From Verrucomicrobiota bacterium (GTDB taxonomy: Bacteria > Verrucomicrobiota > Verrucomicrobiia > Opitutales > Opitutaceae): 64,000 nt of DNA. The stretch lies in assembly GCA_023433275.1 (NCBI GenBank), contig JAEZDN010000021.1, positions 139,002-203,001 of the forward strand. The letters run 5' to 3'. Under the pieces are notes generated by a model. It searched no databases. It was not told the origin of the DNA and saw only the letters and a list, made by a program, of their open reading frames with translations. This document shows, one piece after another, positions 1 to 6,855 of the stretch (positions are counted from its first letter, which is position 1; the number at the start of each line of letters is the position of its first letter). Made by a program: the position numbers and the translations under genes.

Positions 1-1623
1 GTCGGGATGGAAAATGATGCCGGCCAGGCGGCGCAGCGTGAACTTGCCCGTGACCGGGTCCTTCAGCCCGCCCCGGTTGCGCCAGAAGCCGCGCGCCAGT
101 GCGCCGAGATGCAGGAAGAAATAGGCGAAGGTCACGACCGCCGCGTAGTGGTGCAGCGTGCGCGCCACTTCGGCGTTGCCCAGCATCCGGAACATCAGCT
201 TCGCCCAGTCCGTATAATAGAACTTGAGCGGCATGCCGGTGATCACGAGCGCGAGGAAGCTCGTCACCATCATCAGGTGCAGGAACCGCTCGAAGGGGGT
301 GAAGCGCGTGTAGTTTTCGTCGTCGGTGTGCGCCGAGACCACGGCCGCGCGGAACGACTTCGTGTCGTGCAGGTACAGGTAGATCGAGCGGAAGAGCCAG
401 AACGCCGTGTGCAGGCCGAAGAACGCGAACACGCCGATGAGCAGCGACGTCATGAACCAGAAAACCTTGTTCAGGATCGGATAATTCTCCGCATCGAGCG
501 GGTTGGCGTGCGGCTGGTATTGGGTGAACTTCGGTCCCACCCCCGGGTGACACTGCTGGCAGGTGGCGAGGATCTTGTCCTTCGACAGCCGCGAGCGGTC
601 GTCGCTCACCGGAAACACGTCGTGGTGACCGTGGCAGTCGTAGCAGGCGGCCACATCCGAGGCGACGTTCGGCTGGCCGAGCGCCATCGCCTTGCCGTGG
701 TAGGTCTCGCGATAGTGGGTGAGCCGGTCCTCGTGACACTTGCCGCAGCTCTGGTCACTGGTGGCCTTGAAGTGCGCACTGGCCGGCTTTTCGATGTCGT
801 GGGCGCTGTGGCAGTCGGTGCAAACCGGGCCCTTGCCGTCACCCTTGCGCAACAGCTGGCCGTGCACGCTCGCATTGTAGGTGTCCTCGATGCCCAGGTG
901 ACAGGCGCCGCAGGACTGGGCAATGTTCGCGTGATTGGTGTGCGAATCCTTGTCGACGCTGCGCTTGATGTCGTGGACCCCGTGGCAGTCGTTGCAGCTC
1001 GGGGCGACGATCAGCCCCATCTGGGTGAGCGCCCGGCCGTGAATGCTGTCGAGGTAATGACCCGCCGCCCTCGTCTGGCCCATGCGGTAGTCCTGGGTGA
1101 TCTTGTCATTGTCGTGACAGGTGCCGCAGGTCTTCGCCAGGTTGAACTTGAACACCGGCGAGTCCGACTGCTTCACCGGCACCATGTCGTGGGATCCATG
1201 GCAGCTCGTGCAGGAAGCGGCATCCGAGGAACCCATCTTATGGCTCACGCCATGGATGCTTTGCTCAAACTGGGAGACCGCGTCCTCGTGGCACGTCGCA
1301 CACTGTGCCGGGGGAAGTTTCGAGGGATGCTCGGGCTCGGTGATCGAGACATGGCAGTCCACGCAGTTCAATTTTCCGTGGACCGACTTCGCAAAGACAT
1401 CCGGCCGCACGCCGATCCACTCCTTCGGCATGCCGCGCTTGCGTGGCTTGAACTCGGCCTCGTGGCAGTCCATGCACTCGCTGTTCGGCACCAGCGTCGG
1501 CATGATGGCCTCCGCGGATTTCAGCGGCGTTTCCTCGGCAGCTTGCAGCGGGCCCAAACAGAGTCCGCCAATGCCGGCCAGGAGGAGAACAACGCGGTGA
1601 CGGGATGACGATGCCTTGCCCAT
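1..1623 (-). CDS. CbcL-like fused multiheme c / b-type cytochrome, 11 hemes (3' end outside window)
   Basis: The frame runs off the window at base 1, so the C-terminus is missing (541 codons seen). A signal peptide (hydrophobic stretch VVLLLAGIGGLCLG) is followed by eleven CXXCH motifs in order: CMDCH, CVDCH, CATCH, CTSCH, CGTCH, CNDCH, CGACH, CTDCH, CGKCH, CYDCH, CQQCH. At least three membrane segments follow, with histidines such as FLHLMM and LHHYAAVV that could bind b-type heme. This layout matches Geobacter CbcL, an inner-membrane quinol:cytochrome oxidoreductase. That role is inferred, not shown. The first 70 residues after the signal peptide closely match the 13-heme gene at 2382-4574, so the two are paralogues. 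The ATG at 1623 has GGA six bases upstream. An in-frame ATG at 1629 is possible. Confidence 0.88.
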   Translation of the reverse strand, partial: MGKASSSRHRVVLLLAGIGGLCLGPLQAAEETPLKSAEAIMPTLVPNSECMDCHEAEFKPRKRGMPKEWIGVRPDVFAKSVHGKLNCVDCHVSITEPEHPSKLPPAQCATCHEDAVSQFEQSIHGVSHKMGSSDAASCTSCHGSHDMVPVKQSDSPVFKFNLAKTCGTCHDNDKITQDYRMGQTRAAGHYLDSIHGRALTQMGLIVAPSCNDCHGVHDIKRSVDKDSHTNHANIAQSCGACHLGIEDTYNASVHGQLLRKGDGKGPVCTDCHSAHDIEKPASAHFKATSDQSCGKCHEDRLTHYRETYHGKAMALGQPNVASDVAACYDCHGHHDVFPVSDDRSRLSKDKILATCQQCHPGVGPKFTQYQPHANPLDAENYPILNKVFWFMTSLLIGVFAFFGLHTAFWLFRSIYLYLHDTKSFRAAVVSAHTDDENYTRFTPFERFLHLMMVTSFLALVITGMPLKFYYTDWAKLMFRMLGNAEVARTLHHYAAVVTFAYFFLHLGALARGFWRNRGGLKDPVTGKFTLRRLAGIIFHPD

Positions 1624-1737
1624 GTACATTCCAGTCTAGCAAAACCTGCGCAGTCCGCTCCGCACCCCTTGCACGCCCGTAGGCGTTAATTGCGCCGCCA
1701 CGCCCGAGTGCTCCTCGCGGCCCGCCTCGGCCTCCGG

Positions 1738-2139
1738 CTACCGCGACGTCGCAGTGGAGCGCCAGGAAATGACGAAATGATACGCTCCCTCCGCACCTTC
1801 TTCCGAATTATCGAGCGGGATGATGCGACGAAAGGAATTCCTTGGAAACCCAGGCATCGAAAAGCCGTAGAGACTGATGAGCACCCACTCATGACACTCG
1901 ATCTCGACCGCTCCACCGCTCGGAACCCGAAGAGACCATCGGTGATGCTGCGGACGCCCCGTTTTCTGGTTGGTCAGCCGGACTTCTACAATTCGCTCTG
2001 AGCCCACGGCGTCCGGCTGAACTGCGCGCGGCAATACAACGGGGTCCGAGTAACCTTGGCCAGTGCCAGTGCGAATGCCCGCAGCGATGACCAAAGTAAA
2101 ACTCAGCACAGCCCCAAGAACTATGCCTCGCCTCTTCAT
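1738..2139 (-). CDS. Small secreted hypothetical protein within the cytochrome cluster
   Basis: I recognise no family. The 133-residue product starts MKRRGIVLGAV and has a clear signal peptide or N-terminal anchor (basic start, then a hydrophobic run to about residue 25). The mature part is mixed and polar, with one internal Cys (EIECHEW) but no CXXCH, so it is not itself a c-type cytochrome. It lies between the 13-heme and 11-heme genes on the same strand, which suggests co-expression. Base composition is less GC-rich than the flanking cytochromes. An in-frame TTG at 2148 is less likely than the ATG at 2139. Its reality rests on the signal peptide and context only. Confidence 0.5.
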   Translation of the reverse strand: MKRRGIVLGAVLSFTLVIAAGIRTGTGQGYSDPVVLPRAVQPDAVGSERIVEVRLTNQKTGRPQHHRWSLRVPSGGAVEIECHEWVLISLYGFSMPGFPRNSFRRIIPLDNSEEGAEGAYHFVISWRSTATSR

Positions 2140-2327
2140 TTTAGCCAACGTTCAGTGATGAGCCATGGTTGCGTCGGCTTCAGCCAAAAGTGCAAGTTGC
2201 CGGTGTCTCATCTAGGTGAGGGAGAAAACAGCCTACTCTGTTCTCGCTCAAGTCTTGTCTCAGGAACCCACGCCTTTCCCGCGGGTTCGTTTCCGGCACA
2301 CCGGCTATTTGAATCACAAAGACACGA

Positions 2328-2358
2328 AGGCACAGAGAGACAGCATTTCTCCGTGCCT
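2328..2358 (-). terminator. Hairpin downstream of the 13-heme cytochrome gene
   Basis: Arms AGGCACAGAGA (2328-2338) and TCTCCGTGCCT (2348-2358) pair over 11 positions with one mismatch on the plus strand, which becomes a G-U pair in the minus transcript. The loop is 9 bases. It begins 24 bases past the stop of the 13-heme gene. It is followed on the minus strand by TTCGTGTCTTTGTG rather than a clean U-tract, so termination is plausible but not certain. The arm also belongs to a CACAAAGACACGAAGGCACA-type repeat (from 2315). Confidence 0.45.
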
Positions 2359-2381
2359 GGATGCCTCGGTGGTTCGACTAG

Positions 2382-4574
2382 TCAGGGCGACGGCGCGGGC
2401 GGTTCACCGGCAGGCTTGGCCGCGAGCTTCTCCGCCTGCTTCATCTCCTCCAGTTGGAGCGGATGCTCCTCCAGCATCTCCGCCTCGGACATCCGGCCGG
2501 TGAGCCAGGCGAGGTTCATCGGATAGACGTCAGGGTTGAAGATCACGAAGTAGAAATGCCAGAAGATGATGGCGAGCGTGGCGAGGATGGCCTCGTAGTA
2601 GTGAATCGTGCGCGAGACATCAAAGCCGAGCTTGGAGAAGAGATTCATCGACGTGTTGTCGAACCAGAGGATCGCGCCCGTCACGCCCATCAGCAGCGTG
2701 CCCCAGACCATGGCCCAGTATTCGACCTTCTCGATGTAGCTGAAACGCCCGAAGGCGGGCTTCGTGGGCGCGAGCCCAAGATTGTATTTCAGCACGCGCC
2801 ACGGGTCGAGCACGTCGCGCCAGCGCGGGAGCAGGTCGACGAGGAGTTTCCGGCCGGCCGGGGCGAAGGCCAGATAGCCGATATGCCACGCGCCGCCCGC
2901 GAGCATGATGACGCCCGCCACCCGGTGAATGAGGCCGCGCCATTCGAAAGCCCGATCGCTCACCCCGCGCAGGCCCACCACCCACCAGGCCTCGGGAAAG
3001 CGCAGCATGAACCCGGTGATCACCAACACCACGAAGCTCACCACCAGTACGAGGTGCTGCAGCCGCTCGTGCAGCGTCATGCGCAGATAGAGCCGGTGCG
3101 CAACGTGCGCCTCCTCGATCTCCCCCTTCTGGATGGCCAGCTTCCGGCGAATCTTCTTCAGGAAATCGAGACCGTTGTGCCCCAGCATGCCGCCGATGGT
3201 CACGGTGATCAGGATGAGGTAGAACGTGGCGATCCAATACAGGATGGGCGAATCCTCGCGCTGCTCGTCGCTCGAGTGCACCGCGCCGACGGCAAAGCGC
3301 CCCCCCGCCCCGGGATGACACTCGCCACAGGTCTGCATGAGGTTGGCCTTGTGCACGCTCGAGGTCGGGTCGTCCTGCGACTTGATGACGTGGCTGCCGT
3401 GGCAGCTCGCGCAATTGACCACGCTCACCGCGCCGCCGCGGACCGCGAGACCGTGGTAGCTGTCGGCAAAAGTCTTGAACGTGTCGCTCGCCAGTCCGTA
3501 GCGGCGCGTGAGCCGCACCGAGTCATGGCACTCGGCGCAGACCTGTTGCGCGAGGTTGGTCTTGTGCACCGGCGACGCAGGATCGGTGTGCGGCTTGATA
3601 TCGTGCTCACCATGGCAGTCGGTGCAGCCGGCGGAATCGAGGTTACCCTTGCCCAGCGCCACGGCGTGCACGCTTTTCCGGTAGTCATCCGCGGCCTCCT
3701 GATGGCAGCGCGCGCAGGTGTCGGTGAGGTGCAGGCGGTTGACCGACGCGCTGCCAACGGCGGCCTTGTTCATGGCGTGGGCGCCATGGCAGTCCACGCA
3801 GCTCGCCGCCTCCGCCTTGCCCGCGCGCAGGGCCGCGCCATGGACGGAATGATCAAACCCGGCGACAAACTTGGCCCCCGCCTCGGCCTTGGCGCCGTGC
3901 CCGTTGTTGCCCACGTGACATGATTCGCACATTTCGGCCTGGGCAAGCTTCAGCGCGACCGACGGATTCTTGAGCGCGGTCGCCGAGATGGGTTCCCGAT
4001 GGCAAGACAGACAATCAGGGCTGTTGCGGTCGGCCGATACATCGCGCAGGGCGTGGGCGGAGGAAAGATAGCCGTCGCGCGCCTCCTCGTGGCAACGTCC
4101 GCACGACTCGGGCTGGGCCGCCGGCCGGTAGGCGAAGGCCGGGTTCTTCACTGGCAGCATCTCGTGCGGATCGTGGCATTCGGCGCAGGCGGTATCCCGG
4201 CCCTCGGGCAGCGGACTCAGTGCGAGCCGCGGATGAAAGGCATGTTTCGCCGCCGTGTCGCGATGGCAGGATGAGCAATCCACCGCCGGCAGTTTCGAGG
4301 GATGCTCGGGCTCGGTGATCGTGGTGTGACACTCAACGCAGGCGAGTTCGCGGTGGGCCGAGGCCGCATAAGCATCCGGCTTGATGCCGATCCATTCCTT
4401 GGGCTGGCCCTTCTTGCGCGCCTTGAACTCGGCCTCGTGGCAGTCCATGCACTCGCTGTTGGGCACGACCGGCGGACCGGACGGCTTGAGGTAATCGGAC
4501 GGCTCCGCCGCTCCTGTCGCAGTCAGGATGATCAGAAGGGCGGCCAGCCAGCGGGGCGCACGCGCAGTTTTCAT
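2382..4574 (-). CDS. CbcL-like fused multiheme c / b-type cytochrome, 13 hemes
   Basis: 730 residues. A signal peptide (about residues 1-23) is followed by thirteen CXXCH motifs with first Cys near residues 42, 79, 100, 130, 158, 188, 216, 259, 287, 317, 346, 388 and 416. Five predicted membrane helices follow (about 443-463, 506-526, 549-569, 617-637, 659-679), with His residues in or next to helices (RLQHLV, LIHRVAG, AWHIGY, TIHYYE) typical of diheme b-type subunits. The Geobacter CbcL family has this fusion and oxidises menaquinol, passing electrons to periplasmic c-type hemes. Function here is inferred. It is paralogous to the 11-heme protein encoded downstream. The C-terminal 40 residues are charged and Ala/Pro-rich. 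The most divergent region relative to CbcL is expected in the number and spacing of hemes. Confidence 0.9.
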   Translation of the reverse strand: MKTARAPRWLAALLIILTATGAAEPSDYLKPSGPPVVPNSECMDCHEAEFKARKKGQPKEWIGIKPDAYAASAHRELACVECHTTITEPEHPSKLPAVDCSSCHRDTAAKHAFHPRLALSPLPEGRDTACAECHDPHEMLPVKNPAFAYRPAAQPESCGRCHEEARDGYLSSAHALRDVSADRNSPDCLSCHREPISATALKNPSVALKLAQAEMCESCHVGNNGHGAKAEAGAKFVAGFDHSVHGAALRAGKAEAASCVDCHGAHAMNKAAVGSASVNRLHLTDTCARCHQEAADDYRKSVHAVALGKGNLDSAGCTDCHGEHDIKPHTDPASPVHKTNLAQQVCAECHDSVRLTRRYGLASDTFKTFADSYHGLAVRGGAVSVVNCASCHGSHVIKSQDDPTSSVHKANLMQTCGECHPGAGGRFAVGAVHSSDEQREDSPILYWIATFYLILITVTIGGMLGHNGLDFLKKIRRKLAIQKGEIEEAHVAHRLYLRMTLHERLQHLVLVVSFVVLVITGFMLRFPEAWWVVGLRGVSDRAFEWRGLIHRVAGVIMLAGGAWHIGYLAFAPAGRKLLVDLLPRWRDVLDPWRVLKYNLGLAPTKPAFGRFSYIEKVEYWAMVWGTLLMGVTGAILWFDNTSMNLFSKLGFDVSRTIHYYEAILATLAIIFWHFYFVIFNPDVYPMNLAWLTGRMSEAEMLEEHPLQLEEMKQAEKLAAKPAGEPPAPSP

Positions 4575-4778
4575 CTTCCGCGTGCATCATCGCACAGTTG
4601 GCGACCGTCCGCTCCGCAGGCGTTGGTGGGCGCGGGGCGTAAATTGCGGGAAGTTATCCGTACAAGACTGCGGCTCGCGGCCGTTGGGCGCGTGAATTGG
4701 GCGCAAGCGTAGGAATGCAGAGTTTCTCCACCGACTGCAGACGTCGCGAAACCCGACTCTCCGAAAAGCCAGAGGTGA

Positions 4779-4798
4779 AGCCCGCGCTCACGCGGGCT
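4779..4798 (-). terminator. GC-rich hairpin after the ImcH-like gene
   Basis: Perfect 8-bp inverted repeat AGCCCGCG-CTCA-CGCGGGCT, 41 bases past the stop of the seven-heme gene. On the minus strand it is followed by TCACCTCTGGCTTTTCGG, so the U-run is weak. A second imperfect GC hairpin lies at about 4808-4824. It may be a terminator separating the ImcH-like gene from the 13-heme gene, or only a repeat. Confidence 0.4.
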
Positions 4799-4839
4799 CG
4801 TTAGGATCCCGCGCTAAGGGCGGGTTCCACCCCACCTCC

Positions 4840-6339
4840 TCACTTCCCCTGGATGCCGCCGTTATGGCAATCCGCGCAGGTCAATTCCTCGTCGTACTCC
4901 CCGTTGGGGTGCACGAACTCGAGACCAGTCGGGCTGATGGATGCCAGCTCCTCCCCCTTGCCCTGGGCGATGATCGTGTGGCACGACGTGCAATCGCTGG
5001 CCCGGACGGTCTCGCCCTTCTCGGTGCGGTGCTTGTCATCGTGGCAGCGGAAGCACCCCGCCCAATCCTTGTGGCCGATGTTGTTCGGATAAACGCGCCA
5101 GTCGGCCTTGCGCTCGGGGAAGATGGTGGTGGCGTAGATCTGCTGCACCGCCGCGATCGTGGCCGGCAGGTCGGCGTGGTCCTTGTACTTGCTCCGGAGG
5201 AACTCGGCGATCTTGGCCGGCGCCTGCGGTGCGGACGTGATGTCTTCCTGCAGCATCGCCTGCACGGCGGTGCGCTTGATATTGGGGAGCTTGGTGCTGA
5301 CCGTGCCCAAGGCCATCGCGTGCTCGACGGCGTCGTTGGCCGTCGGAAAAACGTGCGCGGGACGGTTGTGGCAGTCCATGCAATCCATCAACCGGACCAG
5401 ATCGGCGGGCGGCTCGCCCTTGAATGACTCGTTGCGGAAGATCTTCACGGAGCCTTCCTTTTTGTCCGTCACGCGCATCCAGACGATATCCTGGCGTTTC
5501 TCATCGACCGCGTAGTACTCGACCGTGCTGTCGGGGCTCACGTGCCAGTGAATGCCACCGAGCGGACTGCCCGGCCGGCCGGAATTCACATGCATCAGCA
5601 TGCGGATCGTGTGCGGGTCGTTGCGGCGGTTGGAAAGGTAATGATCGTACACCATCTCGACGTTGCCGTGGAATTTCTCCGGCCAGTGGCATTGCTCGCA
5701 GGTTTCGCGCGCCGGGCGAAGATTATGCACGGGGGTGGGAATCGGGCGCTGGTAATTGTCGAGAACGAAGCCAATCAGCTGACGCGTGCCATTGACCTTG
5801 GCCTGGATGAACGCGGTGGCTCCGGAGCCCACGTGACACTGGACGCAATCCACCCGGGCATGCGCGCCGCGTTGATACGTCTCATACTCCGGATTCATCG
5901 CGGTGTGGCAGACCTGTCCGCAAAACTGATTGGACTCGGCGTAATGGTAGGATTGGTAGCTGCCGAAGGCGCTGAGCAGGAGGAAGACCACACCGCCACA
6001 CCCGAACAGTACCAGCAGCCGGCGCTGGTTATGATTGTTGAAGTCCAGGCGCCACTTGTCGGGCTGGGTGGCCGCATGCTTGATTGCCCAGCGACGCTGG
6101 GCCCACGCGCCGAAGAACGTCAGCGCGATGCCGGCGATAAGGAATCCCGGCGCCACGATGTAGGTGAATATGCCCAGATAGGGATTCTGGTTCGAGCCCG
6201 TGAGATCCATCCATGTCAGGAGGGCAAACGAGAACAATGCGCCGATGGCGAGGACGGCACCGATGGCGGAAATCCAATTATTGAAGTGCGAACGTGGCTT
6301 CAGGACCGGCGTGGATGATGGCTGGGATTCGTCACTCAT
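4840..6339 (-). CDS. Seven-heme NapC/NirT-family inner-membrane cytochrome, ImcH-like
   Basis: 499 residues from the MSDESQ start. Three N-terminal membrane helices (FNNWISAIGAVL..., YLGIFTYIVAPGF..., LLVLFGCGGVVFLL...) precede heme motifs CGQVCH (a CX3CH), CVQCH, CEQCH, CMDCH, CFRCH, CTSCH and CADCH. The first two hemes sit in the NapC/NirT core (CHTAMNPEYETYQRGAH...DCVQCHVG). Size, three helices and seven hemes resemble Geobacter ImcH, which oxidises menaquinol for higher-potential extracellular acceptors. That assignment is by architecture only. An upstream in-frame ATG at 6387 was rejected because it lies inside the hairpin at 6367-6390. It is downstream of the monoheme cytochrome and upstream of the CbcL-like pair. 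Confidence 0.87.
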   Translation of the reverse strand: MSDESQPSSTPVLKPRSHFNNWISAIGAVLAIGALFSFALLTWMDLTGSNQNPYLGIFTYIVAPGFLIAGIALTFFGAWAQRRWAIKHAATQPDKWRLDFNNHNQRRLLVLFGCGGVVFLLLSAFGSYQSYHYAESNQFCGQVCHTAMNPEYETYQRGAHARVDCVQCHVGSGATAFIQAKVNGTRQLIGFVLDNYQRPIPTPVHNLRPARETCEQCHWPEKFHGNVEMVYDHYLSNRRNDPHTIRMLMHVNSGRPGSPLGGIHWHVSPDSTVEYYAVDEKRQDIVWMRVTDKKEGSVKIFRNESFKGEPPADLVRLMDCMDCHNRPAHVFPTANDAVEHAMALGTVSTKLPNIKRTAVQAMLQEDITSAPQAPAKIAEFLRSKYKDHADLPATIAAVQQIYATTIFPERKADWRVYPNNIGHKDWAGCFRCHDDKHRTEKGETVRASDCTSCHTIIAQGKGEELASISPTGLEFVHPNGEYDEELTCADCHNGGIQGK

Positions 6340-6355
6340 GGGGGCAGGTTGGGGT

Positions 6356-6390
6356 AAAAAGCAGACGGCGTGAACCGTTAAGTTCACGCC
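6356..6390 (-). terminator. Stem-loop with T-run between monoheme cytochrome and ImcH-like gene
   Basis: Perfect 9-bp inverted repeat GGCGTGAAC / GTTCACGCC (6367-6375 and 6382-6390) with a 6-base loop. On the minus strand it is followed by GTCTGC and then five T residues. It fits an intrinsic terminator or attenuator after the monoheme cytochrome c gene and before the seven-heme gene. It could set unequal expression within the cluster. Confidence 0.6.
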
Positions 6391-6421
6391 GGGAGGTGAT
6401 TTGTGACCGGAGAATGGATCC

Positions 6422-6763
6422 TCAGGCCTTCAGCCCGCGAATATACTCGACCAGTTCCTTGGCTTCCTTTTCCGGGTTTTCGAATTCGTCCTTGTATCCC
6501 TTCATGCGCTCTTTTCCGTTCTCGAAGTAGCCCTCGAGGATGGCCTTGAGCATGGCGTCGTCCTTGAGCTCGGCTTGCACGGCGGGGTCCGTGTAGTCAC
6601 GAATCTTGAGCTTCTTGCCCTGCTTGGTCTGGGCCTTGCCGTCCTCGCCGTGGCAGGATGCGCAGTTGTTTTCCCAGTTCTCTGCCGCCGTGGCGGCGCG
6701 GCCGACAACACTGAGGGAGATAACGGACAGACTGAGCAGTGCGATTTTGGTGGTGGTTTTCAT
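6422..6763 (-). CDS. Small periplasmic monoheme cytochrome c
   Basis: 113 residues: a signal peptide (MKTTTKIALLSLSVISLSVVGRAATAAE), then one CASCHGEDG heme site and a class I cytochrome c fold of minimal length (about 85 mature residues), ending in the helix KELVEYIRGLKA. Several Met residues (DDAMLKAILEGYFENGKERMKGY) could supply the sixth heme ligand. The likely role is a soluble shuttle between inner-membrane quinol dehydrogenases and the octaheme/porin complex. It lies 92 bases past the porin stop and is followed by a terminator-like hairpin. Confidence 0.9.
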   Translation of the reverse strand: MKTTTKIALLSLSVISLSVVGRAATAAENWENNCASCHGEDGKAQTKQGKKLKIRDYTDPAVQAELKDDAMLKAILEGYFENGKERMKGYKDEFENPEKEAKELVEYIRGLKA

Positions 6764-6855
6764 GGGGAATGAAGTGGAACGAATGGACGCTGGATGTTTG
6801 CCGGGAGACTGGCCATCAGAAACAGAGATCGGTGGCCGGATTTCCCCGGGTTGTC

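Noticed and set aside
7..1608. A 533-codon open frame on the plus strand opposite the 11-heme cytochrome
   Set aside because: Composition is Arg/Val/His-rich with no domain, and the minus strand has eleven CXXCH motifs in frame; it is a high-GC shadow.
6340..6387. Longer N-terminus for the ImcH-like protein starting at 6387
   Set aside because: The added 16 residues are encoded by the hairpin and T-run and do not resemble a cytosolic extension of the family.
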